Shown one piece after another: positions 1 to 6,178 of a stretch of 13,365 nucleotides of DNA. The first letter of the stretch is position 1. The number at the start of each line of letters is the position of its first letter. The notes below the pieces were generated by a model. The model saw only the letters and a list, made by a program, of their open reading frames with translations, did not search any database and was not told the origin of the DNA. The DNA is from Nitrospiraceae bacterium (GTDB lineage: Bacteria; Nitrospirota; Thermodesulfovibrionia; Thermodesulfovibrionales; UBA9159): contig DMNE01000102.1 in assembly GCA_003453735.1 (NCBI GenBank), positions 1 through 13,365 on the forward strand, in the 5' to 3' direction. Made by a program: the position numbers and the translations under genes.

Positions 1-861
1 ACAAATACGACAGATATCGCACGCCACCTCAAAGAGGGCAGCCTCAAAGAGCTAGATGCACAGGAAGGGTTGCCGGGGATTATTCTCGGCAAGGAACTAG
101 CCGGAAGGCTCGGTATCTATGAAAACGATGTCGTAACCGTCCTCTCTCCCGCAGGGGAGATCGGACCCTTAGGCATGCTTCCGAAGGTTAAAAAATTCAG
201 GCTCATCGGGATCTTCGAGGTGGGCATGTTTGAATATGATTCCAACCTTGCACTGGTTTCACTGAAGTCTGCCCAGGATTTTTTCGGGATGGGAAATGCA
301 GTCACAGGGATAGAGGTGAAGATATCGGACGTATACAGGGCTGCTGAAGTGCGCGAGAGGATTCAACAGGCACTGGGATTCCCCTACCTTGTGAAGGACT
401 GGATGCAGATGAACAAAAATCTCTTTTCAGCTTTAAAACTGGAAAAGTTTACGATGTTTGTCATACTTGTTTTGATCATCTTGGTGGCTTCATTCAATAT
501 CGTGAGCACACTGATTATGAATGTCATCGAAAAACAGAGAGAGATAGCGATTCTCAAAGCCATGGGTACAACCAATAGAGGGATCATGGCTGTATTCATG
601 ATTCAGGGATTTCTCATTGGTCTTATTGGAACCGTTATCGGTCTGACGGGCGGATACACCCTATCCTACATCCTAACCACCTATCAGATCATAAAGCTTC
701 CCCCCGGCATTTATTATCTGAGCCACCTTCCGGTGAAAATGCACCTCTCTGATTTTGTCGCAGTGTCGGCATCAGCGATCACCATCAGTTTTCTCTCAAC
801 AATCTATCCGGCATGGCAGGCGGCAAAATTAAACCCTATCGAACCCCTGAGATATGAATAA
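1..861 (+). CDS. lolC: LolC/LolE-family lipoprotein-releasing ABC transporter permease (5' partial)
   Basis: The reading frame is open from the first base of the window, so the gene starts upstream; 286 codons of the C-terminal part are visible. The first ~120 residues are a periplasmic MacB_PCD-like domain. An FtsX-type domain follows, with a first visible hydrophobic helix after KLEKFTMF, then the cytoplasmic coupling segment EKQREIAILKAMGTT typical of LolC/LolE/MacB/FtsX permeases, then two further membrane helices and the ending AAKLNPIEPLRYE, which is typical of LolC/E. Family knowledge: with the ATPase LolD these permeases extract lipoproteins from the inner membrane and hand them to LolA. 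The sequence does not separate LolC from LolE, and many non-gammaproteobacteria have only one such protein. The missing N-terminal membrane helix lies off the window. The gene ends 139 bases from the convergent lgt, so two steps of lipoprotein maturation sit side by side. Confidence 0.92.
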   Translation, partial: TNTTDIARHLKEGSLKELDAQEGLPGIILGKELAGRLGIYENDVVTVLSPAGEIGPLGMLPKVKKFRLIGIFEVGMFEYDSNLALVSLKSAQDFFGMGNAVTGIEVKISDVYRAAEVRERIQQALGFPYLVKDWMQMNKNLFSALKLEKFTMFVILVLIILVASFNIVSTLIMNVIEKQREIAILKAMGTTNRGIMAVFMIQGFLIGLIGTVIGLTGGYTLSYILTTYQIIKLPPGIYYLSHLPVKMHLSDFVAVSASAITISFLSTIYPAWQAAKLNPIEPLRYE

Positions 862-1000
862 AATCATGGTGTTTTCTCTGCATTCGATAAACTGATTGGA
901 ATTCTCTGAGAAGACGAAAAAGTTCGGTTTGCAGGTATCGCACCCGCGCGGGTATGGGAAACAAAACACAGGGGCAAAGGATAGGGGGAAAGACGTGCGA
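862..1000. other. Convergent intergenic stretch between lolC/E and lgt
   Basis: These 139 bases separate two genes that run towards each other. A perfect GC-rich palindrome, ACCCGCGCGGGT, sits at 942-953, but as a hairpin it gives only a 4-bp stem and no T-run follows on either strand. I see no convincing intrinsic terminator and no gene. Confidence 0.5.
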
Positions 1001-1786
1001 TTAAACTTCCCGCGTCGTTTTTTTCCTGATCAAAAAAATCCCTGCCCCACATAAAATCGTAACGATACTTAGTAGCTGCCCCATTGTAAACGCTCCGAAG
1101 ATAAACCCTATTTGTTGGTCTGGTTGCCTATAGAACTCAACAATAAACCTGAAAAAACCATACAAAATGAGAAAAAGAGAAGTGAGAGTGCCTGATCGAA
1201 AATTCACATTCTTTATGGACCAGAGGATGACAAAGAGAAGAACACCTTCAAGCAGAAACTCATAAAGCTGCGATGGATGCCTTGGCAGGGGCCCGCCTGA
1301 CGGAAACACCATCCCCCATGGCACCGCTGTTACTCTGCCGTAAAGTTCACCATTAATAAAATTGCCAAGTCTTCCCAACCCAAGGCCGATTGGAGCGGTA
1401 ACTATAATGAGATCCGAGAGCTGCCAGAAATCAACTCTGTGTTTCCTAGAAAAGATTATGCCCGCAACTATAGAGCCGATCAGACCACCATGAAAAGACA
1501 TCCCACCGTGCCAGACTGCAAATACTTCAAGGGGCCTGTTGAGATAGTCGCTGAGATCATAAAATATGACATATCCGAGCCTGGCACCTATTATAAGGCC
1601 AAGTATAAGAAATGAATACAGGGAGTCAATGTCTTGAATGTTTATAGCTCTCTTTTTTCTCTTAAGCTGATGTCTAACAAGAAGATATGATGCGGCAAAA
1701 CCTATTAGGTACATAACGCCATACCACCTTATGGATAGCGGGCCTATGTGGATTATGGTAGGACTTATCTTGGGAAAAGGAATCAT
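1001..1786 (-). CDS. lgt: Prolipoprotein diacylglyceryl transferase
   Basis: Lgt transfers a diacylglyceryl group from phosphatidylglycerol to the lipobox cysteine of prolipoproteins in the inner membrane, the first step of lipoprotein maturation. The 261-residue protein has the usual length and is rich in hydrophobic helices. Diagnostic motifs are present: GPLSIRWYGVMYLIGF near the N-terminus, HGGMSFHGG at 93-101, the Lgt signature GRLGNFINGELYGR at 138-151, HPSQLYE at 170-176, and FRFIVEFYRQPDQQIG at 212-227. The start gives the canonical MIPFPKISP beginning, but no Shine-Dalgarno motif precedes it. Instead an extended -10-like element ends 8 bases upstream, and a perfect inverted repeat overlaps the start codon. 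The PilZ gene lies upstream on the same strand, 157 bases away, so lgt may have its own promoter. Identification is secure. Confidence 0.97.
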   Translation of the reverse strand: MIPFPKISPTIIHIGPLSIRWYGVMYLIGFAASYLLVRHQLKRKKRAINIQDIDSLYSFLILGLIIGARLGYVIFYDLSDYLNRPLEVFAVWHGGMSFHGGLIGSIVAGIIFSRKHRVDFWQLSDLIIVTAPIGLGLGRLGNFINGELYGRVTAVPWGMVFPSGGPLPRHPSQLYEFLLEGVLLFVILWSIKNVNFRSGTLTSLFLILYGFFRFIVEFYRQPDQQIGFIFGAFTMGQLLSIVTILCGAGIFLIRKKTTREV

Positions 1787-1797
1787 TAGTTAATGAT
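1782..1797. repeat. Perfect 16-bp inverted repeat across the lgt start codon
   Basis: ATCATTAGTTAATGAT consists of two 7-bp arms separated by two bases. The left arm contains the lgt start codon (1784-1786, minus strand). A 2-base centre is too short for a good RNA hairpin, so a site for a dimeric DNA-binding protein is the more natural reading. AT-rich palindromes also arise by chance, so the function is unproven. Confidence 0.45.
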
Positions 1798-1803
1798 ATA
1801 ACA
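1795..1803 (-). promoter_or_regulatory. Possible extended -10 promoter element for lgt
   Basis: On the minus strand TG-T-TATATC (1803 down to 1795) resembles an extended -10 element (TGnTATAAT, 4 of 6 matches in the hexamer). It ends 8 bases before the lgt ATG. Initiation at the usual distance would give a leaderless or nearly leaderless transcript, which would fit the missing SD. No good -35 is visible, so this is tentative. Confidence 0.3.
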
Positions 1804-1943
1804 TCTAGTGACTCGAAAATGCCAGCATTATTCTTAGGGGATCTGCAGTTCAGCTCCTATAGTCTAAGGAAGATGTCTCAGATCACAATTTATATTCCTG
1901 CCGTTCACCTCGCCTCAAAAAAGGGTAACAACACATTGCCGAA

Positions 1944-2657
1944 TTATGCGGATAATCCTGTCTTGAAAACACTGGACCATTGTACAGTAAACGTTTGGTG
2001 TCGTATTGAAGGACAACTCTCAATTCTTATCTCTTGTCCTTTATTAAGGGAAATAGATGAATTGATACAGAGTCCAGAGTCGCTGACATTCAGGACAACA
2101 CCCTTCGCCGTTTTATCAGCTGCCTCATATGGGTTAAATTCTACAGGAAAAGCACACTTCTGACGTATCTCACGGCGCCTCTCCATATTTCTGAATGGTT
2201 TCTCTATCCCCTTCCCGCAAGTGGAAGTACCATTTTGCCTGAACAAGTCGAAGAAGTTCTTTGCCATCTCCTTATTCATCGCCAGCTGTTTGTCAACAAC
2301 GCTTTCCCATGCTTCCCTCACTCTCTCTCCGCTTTCGGCAAATATCTTCGAGTTGAGTTGCGTAACGGTTTCTATTAGGAAAGTATTTACAAATTGTAAG
2401 TTCTCATTTGCCCTCAGAAGCTCATCATGCTTCTTTGCCGGCACGAGGCTGAGATCGATATAAAAATCAATCATTCTTTCAAAAAGATCCGATACATGAG
2501 GGGAAAAAACATTTTTGTGAGGATATGAATCCCAGAATTTTCTCGCAGCCTCTATACCATCAAGTTGCACTTTGCGGAAAAAGTCGAAAAAGCATTTTCT
2601 AAAAAGAAAATTATTATAAAGGTTCATCATGGATTTACATATTTCTTCGTTAATCAT
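1944..2657 (-). CDS. PilZ-domain protein with long helical N-terminal region
   Basis: The 237-residue protein has two parts. Residues ~1-145 are predicted helical and polar-amphipathic, without signal peptide or membrane segment, and include stretches such as LLRANENLQFVNTFLIETVTQL that loosely recall phasin or PHA-synthase-associated helical proteins. Residues ~158-237 form a PilZ domain: the arginine motif RREIR (161-165) and the NVSDSG motif (190-195), which together normally bind cyclic di-GMP, then a beta-rich end with VQW. The start is supported by AGGAG at 2660-2664, two bases upstream of the ATG on the minus strand. lgt lies 157 bases downstream with no clear terminator between. Inference: a c-di-GMP effector. 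The target is not visible, and the phasin-like resemblance is an impression, not a domain call. Confidence 0.8.
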   Translation of the reverse strand: MINEEICKSMMNLYNNFLFRKCFFDFFRKVQLDGIEAARKFWDSYPHKNVFSPHVSDLFERMIDFYIDLSLVPAKKHDELLRANENLQFVNTFLIETVTQLNSKIFAESGERVREAWESVVDKQLAMNKEMAKNFFDLFRQNGTSTCGKGIEKPFRNMERRREIRQKCAFPVEFNPYEAADKTAKGVVLNVSDSGLCINSSISLNKGQEIRIESCPSIRHQTFTVQWSSVFKTGLSA

Positions 2658-2822
2658 AGCTCCTGCGAACGATCAGGAGAATAAAGCAAATTGTCCCTTG
2701 GGTTCTTAAGGTATGAGAGAGGTCTCTGCCGACCGCTGCGACTATTGCCTCATGCCGTACACAAAGCGAATGCCACTTAAGGTTTTCCTTGGCCTCATGC
2801 ATCTAAGGATTCTTTGCGCGCC

Positions 2823-3058
2823 CTAATAGACCTCTCCCTGCCTATCACCAGTGCCGCCAGTAAACTGTCTGGCTGCAAGAGCAAAACTCCTCAGGAACTC
2901 ATACTTGAGCTCGGGTCAGGTTAGAACAGACTTGATGTTTTGCCAATAACGACTTCTGCCGTACCGACAATTATCTCAGCTTTCACATCCGCCACGCACT
3001 CCTGTATGTAAGCCCTTTGCTGCTTTGCCCGTACGCTTCACTTAATGGCTATATACAT
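2823..3058 (-). pseudogene. Possible decayed small coding region, unidentified
   Basis: Two successive minus-strand frames read like protein but are interrupted. An ATG at 3056-3058 is followed after six codons by TGA (3038-3040). The same frame then stays open for 38 codons to TAA (2921-2923), including RAYIQECVADVKAEIIVG. A frame shifted by two bases opens after TGA (2916-2918) and runs to TAG (2823-2825), including LKYEFLRSFALAARQFTGG. At least three changes would be needed to join them, and open frames of this length are common by chance. I do not recognise the product. It could be a remnant of a small helical protein, two unrelated chance frames, or a region with sequence errors. Confidence 0.25.
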
Positions 3059-3067
3059 TTTGCGTAT

Positions 3068-3097
3068 TTAGTAGCTTATTGTTTTATTAGCTACGTG
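3068..3097. repeat. Imperfect stem-loop beyond the FKBP gene
   Basis: GTAGCT and AGCTAC, separated by 12 AT-rich bases, form a 6-bp stem starting about 25 bases past the FKBP stop codon. No T-run follows on the minus strand, so it is not a textbook Rho-independent terminator. It may be a transcript-end stabilising structure. Confidence 0.3.
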
Positions 3098-3120
3098 CAA
3101 CCCTCCTACGCACTCGTTCC

Positions 3121-3810
3121 TTATTTAATAGAAATAAGCTCGACTTCAAAAATCAGTGTCGCATTGGGACCGATAATGTTCCCTGCCCCCGCTTCTTTGT
3201 ATGCGAGGTCAGAAGGAACAAAAATCTCCCATTTCGACCCCTCTTTCATCAACTGCAAGGCTTCGGTCCAACCCGGAATAACCTTATTAACGGGAAACGT
3301 TGCCGGCTCACCTCTTTTGTAAGAACTATCAAATTCGGTTTGGTCTATCAAGGTGCCCTTGTAATTGACCGTCACAGTATCAGTCAACTTGGGTGTCTTT
3401 CCCTTACCCTCTGTGATCACCTTATATTGCAGTCCGCTCGGCAGGACTATTACGCCTTCCTTCTTCTTGTTCTCTGCGAGAAAGGCCTCTCCTTCTTTTT
3501 TATTTTTTTCGCCGATGACCTTTGCGCGCTCCTGTTGTTTCGCGAACATTTCCTTTTGATAAGCGGTCAGGGTCTCACGGACTTCCTGATCGGTCATGAG
3601 TGGCTTATCGCCCGTATAGATATCTTTAAGCCCCCTTGCGAGAATTTCCGGATCAATATCGACGGATTGACTTTTCAATCTGTGCCCGATGTCTGAACCG
3701 ATACTGTAACTTAATCTGTCTTTTTGATCCTTAAGTGTCGCCTGATCTTCTGCCTGCGCAAGACTGACCAGAAGTCCAATACTCAAAAATGCCGCCAAGA
3801 ATAATCTCAT
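3121..3810 (-). CDS. Secreted FKBP-type peptidyl-prolyl cis-trans isomerase (FkpA/Mip-like)
   Basis: The 229-residue protein begins with a signal peptide (1-20, ending in LAQA before EDQ), so it acts outside the cytoplasm, probably in the periplasm. Residues ~28-115 match the helical FKBP_N dimerisation region, with a charged lysine-rich linker helix (~95-118). Residues ~124-228 form an FKBP_C domain. The active-site aromatic and hydrophobic residues of FKBPs are all present: Y150, F160-D161, F172, V177-I178, W181, Y204 and F221. It therefore looks catalytically competent, unlike the SurA homologue in this window, which lacks one histidine. AAAGGAG about 7 bases before the ATG supports the start. 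The upstream flavoprotein gene ends 24 bases before it, so the two are probably cotranscribed. FkpA and Mip share this layout and cannot be told apart here. Confidence 0.93.
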   Translation of the reverse strand: MRLFLAAFLSIGLLVSLAQAEDQATLKDQKDRLSYSIGSDIGHRLKSQSVDIDPEILARGLKDIYTGDKPLMTDQEVRETLTAYQKEMFAKQQERAKVIGEKNKKEGEAFLAENKKKEGVIVLPSGLQYKVITEGKGKTPKLTDTVTVNYKGTLIDQTEFDSSYKRGEPATFPVNKVIPGWTEALQLMKEGSKWEIFVPSDLAYKEAGAGNIIGPNATLIFEVELISIK

Positions 3811-3834
3811 GTTCGTCTCCTTTGTTTTTGTTTG

Positions 3835-4416
3835 TTAAGCATGAACCTTTTTGAGAAGCCATGCCATATTCTGACCAAGATTTTTCATTGTTTGTATTCC
3901 CTCGGTATCATTCATTACTTCGCCCACTTCCCTTCCAATGGCTATGTTCCAGTAGCTAGATCCAGGAACAACCATCTGGCTGATGAGGAAGAAATAGTTG
4001 AGCGAACTGAACACATGTATGGCTCCCGCGCGCCGCACCGCAACAACGCCAGCCCCCACCTTGCGTTTGAACATGTCCCCATTGGCACGCGCGACCATAC
4101 CGCATCGCTCGATGAGTGCCTTGATGCTGGCCGACACATCCGCAAAGTAGGTAGGTGAACCGAGGAGAATTCCATCTGCTTCGCGCATTTTGGCCATGCA
4201 GTCATTTGCAAAATCCGTATCCACAGAGCATTTGCCGTCCTTGTTGCTGAAACATTTGTAGCAGGCAATACATCCCTGAATACGTTTATCGGACAGCTGC
4301 ACAAGCTCTGTCCCGATACCTTCCTCCTGAAGCTCACCCAGAACAACATTTAACAGGATTGCAGTATTGCCGTCCTTACGGGCGCTTCCGTTGAAGGCAA
4401 CAACCTTCAATTGCAT
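3835..4416 (-). CDS. NAD(P)H-dependent FMN reductase / iron-sulfur flavoprotein-like
   Basis: This is a flavodoxin-fold protein of 193 residues from the ATG chosen here. The N-terminal beta strand and phosphate loop VVAFNGSARKDGNT (5-18) bind FMN, and GILLGSPTYFADVSASIKAL is the second conserved segment around the isoalloxazine ring. Between them, cysteines 49, 52, 55 and 63 form CX2CX2CX7C, the compact pattern that binds a 4Fe-4S cluster in archaeal iron-sulfur flavoproteins. A related subset of this family keeps only some of these cysteines. The ATG at 4414-4416 follows AAGGAGGG with only one base between, unusually close. The frame also opens at a TTG ten codons upstream (4446) without an SD, which I consider less likely. 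The substrate and electron partner are unknown. It probably forms a transcription unit with the FKBP gene. Confidence 0.85.
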   Translation of the reverse strand: MQLKVVAFNGSARKDGNTAILLNVVLGELQEEGIGTELVQLSDKRIQGCIACYKCFSNKDGKCSVDTDFANDCMAKMREADGILLGSPTYFADVSASIKALIERCGMVARANGDMFKRKVGAGVVAVRRAGAIHVFSSLNYFFLISQMVVPGSSYWNIAIGREVGEVMNDTEGIQTMKNLGQNMAWLLKKVHA

Positions 4417-4465
4417 CCCTCCTTCCAATATACCCGGTAATTCCAAACGACTATCTTTAACATTT

Positions 4466-4495
4466 ATTCTAATTTTTTTGCGGAGAATATTTCAA
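4466..4495 (-). promoter_or_regulatory. Sigma70-like promoter for the flavoprotein-FKBP pair
   Basis: On the minus strand TTGAAA (4495-4490) and TAGAAT (4471-4466) each match the consensus hexamers at 5 of 6 positions, with an 18-base A-rich spacer. Transcription would start near 4459, giving a leader of about 43 bases ending in the GGAGGG before the ATG. Confidence 0.55.
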
Positions 4496-4551
4496 GCGAG
4501 TATTCGTAAAACAGTTCTCATATACGGAAGAAAAGAGCTGAGCAATAATTC

Positions 4552-4625
4552 CGGACAACATCCTAGCGAGCTTTGAGAAGCTAACAGGATTTCCAGCGTA
4601 CCACCGCTTATGTTATTATTGTCCG
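4552..4625 (+). promoter_or_regulatory. Inverted repeats in the leader of the UbiA/MqnP gene
   Basis: CGGACAA at 4552-4558 is complementary to TTGTCCG at 4619-4625, which directly abuts the ATG. Between them a small perfect hairpin, AGCTT-tgag-AAGCT, lies at 4569-4582. If the transcript begins upstream of 4552, the start region could be drawn into a stem. No SD motif is visible. The evidence is short complementarity only. Confidence 0.3.
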
Positions 4626-5531
4626 ATGAATACATTTGTCCAGGAAATCGGTCTTTATTTAAGGATGATCAAGTTTTCTCACTCCGTCTTTGCTCTTCCC
4701 TTCGCTCTTACCGGGGCATTATTGGCTGCTTCAGGAATCCCGTCCTCACGACAGATATTCTGGATCGTGGTGGCAATGCTGGGTGCGAGAACAGGAGCCA
4801 TGGGCTTGAATAGGATTGTCGATAGAAAGATAGATAAAAAAAACCCTCGAACCCAAGGGAGGGAGATCCCCTCCGGGAAGATAAGACTCAGAGATGCGGC
4901 TATTTTCACCGCAATCTCGCTTGTCGTGTTTATTTCGGCTGCATATAACCTTAACTCCCTCTGCGTAAGACTTTCCCCGTTGGCAATTCTCGTCCTGATT
5001 CTCTATTCATACACAAAACGCTTCACGTGGATGTCTCACTTTGTCTTAGGTACCGCAATCTCCTTTGCCCCTCTCGGTGCATGGATAGCGGTGAGGGGAA
5101 CCTTTGATATGAGGATTCTTCCTCTCAGTATTGCTGTAATATTCTGGCTTGCAGGCTTTGACGTCCTGTACGCCCTTCAGGACATGGAATTTGACAGGAT
5201 GCACGGCCTCTTTTCGATTCCCCAAAAATTTGGGCCAAAGAAGGCGTTGACCATTGCTCGGCTCTGTCATGGCCTAGCACTTCTTTTTCTTATCGCTACA
5301 GGACTTCTTTTTGATCGCGGAGTGTTTTACTGGGGTGGAATGGTGACTATCACGGCACTCTTCCTGCGCGAACACTCCCTGGTGAAGCCTGATGACCTGA
5401 GCAAGCTGAATATGGCTTTTTTTAATATGAACGGATATATCAGCATGACCGTTTTTTGCTTCACCCTTATGGACTTTCTCATATGGCCACTAGCCTGTTT
5501 TGCGTTTCCTGCCTCCTTGCTCTTATCGTAG
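4626..5531 (+). CDS. mqnP: UbiA-family prenyltransferase, MqnP type
   Basis: The 301-residue, strongly hydrophobic protein fits the UbiA superfamily of intramembrane aromatic prenyltransferases. Both aspartate motifs are present: NRIVDRKID (62-70) followed by KKNPRTQGREIPSGK, and DVLYALQDMEFDR (179-191) followed by GLFSIPQKFG. The NPRT-GR-IPSG and D-YA-QD-DR-G--SIP forms are those of the UbiA subgroup first annotated as putative 4-hydroxybenzoate polyprenyltransferase and later tied to MqnP. MqnP prenylates 1,4-dihydroxy-6-naphthoate in the futalosine menaquinone pathway. No other mqn gene is in the window, so the exact acceptor is inferred from motif style; a ubiquinone-type UbiA is the alternative. 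The ATG has no SD. An internal ATG (codon 14) would lose the usual first amphipathic segment, so the longer form is kept. The gene converges on purN with a 9-base overlap. Confidence 0.88.
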   Translation: MNTFVQEIGLYLRMIKFSHSVFALPFALTGALLAASGIPSSRQIFWIVVAMLGARTGAMGLNRIVDRKIDKKNPRTQGREIPSGKIRLRDAAIFTAISLVVFISAAYNLNSLCVRLSPLAILVLILYSYTKRFTWMSHFVLGTAISFAPLGAWIAVRGTFDMRILPLSIAVIFWLAGFDVLYALQDMEFDRMHGLFSIPQKFGPKKALTIARLCHGLALLFLIATGLLFDRGVFYWGGMVTITALFLREHSLVKPDDLSKLNMAFFNMNGYISMTVFCFTLMDFLIWPLACFAFPASLLLS

Positions 5532-6176
5532 GGGAGGATTAACGATATAGTCATCCTTTAACGCGTATCCGTCGATTAGAACCTTCCTCCCGACAACCTT
5601 CAGCCTGCCTTCAGCGTACAGCCGTATTGCCTCGGGATAAATTTTATGTTCCAACTTTAGTATTCTCCTGGAGAGGATATCCTCAGTATCATCAGGCGAT
5701 ACAGGGACTGCTGCCTGGATTATTATGGGCCCCGTATCCATCCCTTCATCTACAAAATGAACCGTGCAACCACTAATCCTCACACCATAATCAGCCGCCT
5801 GACCCTGTCCATGCAGTCCAGGGAAAGAGGGTAATAGTGCGGGGTGTATGTTTATGATACGACTCGGAAAGGCGTCTATAAGGGGCTTTCTAACAATATG
5901 CATGAATCCAGCAAGTATCACCAGTTCGACACTCCTTGCCCTGAATTCATCGGCAATCTTTACAAAAAAGTCATCTTTTGTTGAAGATCGGCGCGGATCG
6001 ATATGAAGACATTCAATGGATTTTTTTCTTGCCCTCTCAATGGCAGGGGCCTCCCCGTTATCAACAATGAGGAGCTTGACCGTCGCATTGAGCGTTCCTG
6101 CTTCTATCGCATCGAGAATTGCCTGGAAATTCGATCCGCGTCCAGAGGCGAGAACCCCAAGAACGAGTTTCTCCAT
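5523..6176 (-). CDS. purN: Phosphoribosylglycinamide formyltransferase 1 (GART)
   Basis: PurN transfers a formyl group from 10-formyltetrahydrofolate to GAR in de novo purine synthesis, in the cytoplasm. The 217-residue protein is of normal length. It begins with the phosphate-binding LGVLASGRGSNFQAI (6-20). The catalytic triad aligns with E. coli N106/H108/D144: N109 and H111 in IINIHPALLPSFPG, and D147 in VDEGMDTGP. The loop GLHGQGQAADYG has Gly where relatives I know often have Arg or Lys (GQRQA or AQKQA); this is likely harmless but unusual. GGAGG lies about 12 bases before the ATG, inside the end of surA, whose stop codon is two bases upstream, so the two genes are cotranscribed and probably translationally coupled. 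The last codons overlap the 3' end of the convergent UbiA gene. Confidence 0.96.
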   Translation of the reverse strand: MEKLVLGVLASGRGSNFQAILDAIEAGTLNATVKLLIVDNGEAPAIERARKKSIECLHIDPRRSSTKDDFFVKIADEFRARSVELVILAGFMHIVRKPLIDAFPSRIINIHPALLPSFPGLHGQGQAADYGVRISGCTVHFVDEGMDTGPIIIQAAVPVSPDDTEDILSRRILKLEHKIYPEAIRLYAEGRLKVVGRKVLIDGYALKDDYIVNPPLR

Positions 6177-6178
6177 GT

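Larger units (their letters stand above)
2658..3120. other. 463-base stretch without an intact gene
   Basis: The stretch lies between the PilZ gene start and the FKBP gene stop, both on the minus strand. It holds possible decayed minus-strand frames (2823-3058), paired short repeats (CTTAAGG at 2705 and 2776, GCCTCATGC at 2747 and 2792), a 9-bp inverted repeat (2717-2725 with 2828-2836) and a 6-bp-stem inverted repeat just past the FKBP stop. No tRNA-like fold and no strong promoter is evident. The PilZ promoter is expected here but I cannot place it. Confidence 0.5.

Noticed and set aside
942..953. GC-rich palindrome ACCCGCGCGGGT as a terminator between lolC/E and lgt
   Set aside because: The foldable stem is only 4 bp and no T-run follows on either strand.
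1819..2163. Open frame of 114 codons on the plus strand
   Set aside because: Its second half is antisense to the PilZ coding region, it has no SD, and the product has no recognisable feature.
3017..3322. Plus-strand open frame entering the FKBP gene
   Set aside because: More than half is antisense to the FKBP_C domain, and the remainder has no RBS or family signature.
3942..4349. Open frame of 135 codons on the minus strand
   Set aside because: It is an out-of-frame reading of the flavoprotein gene, whose own frame carries clear FMN and cysteine motifs.
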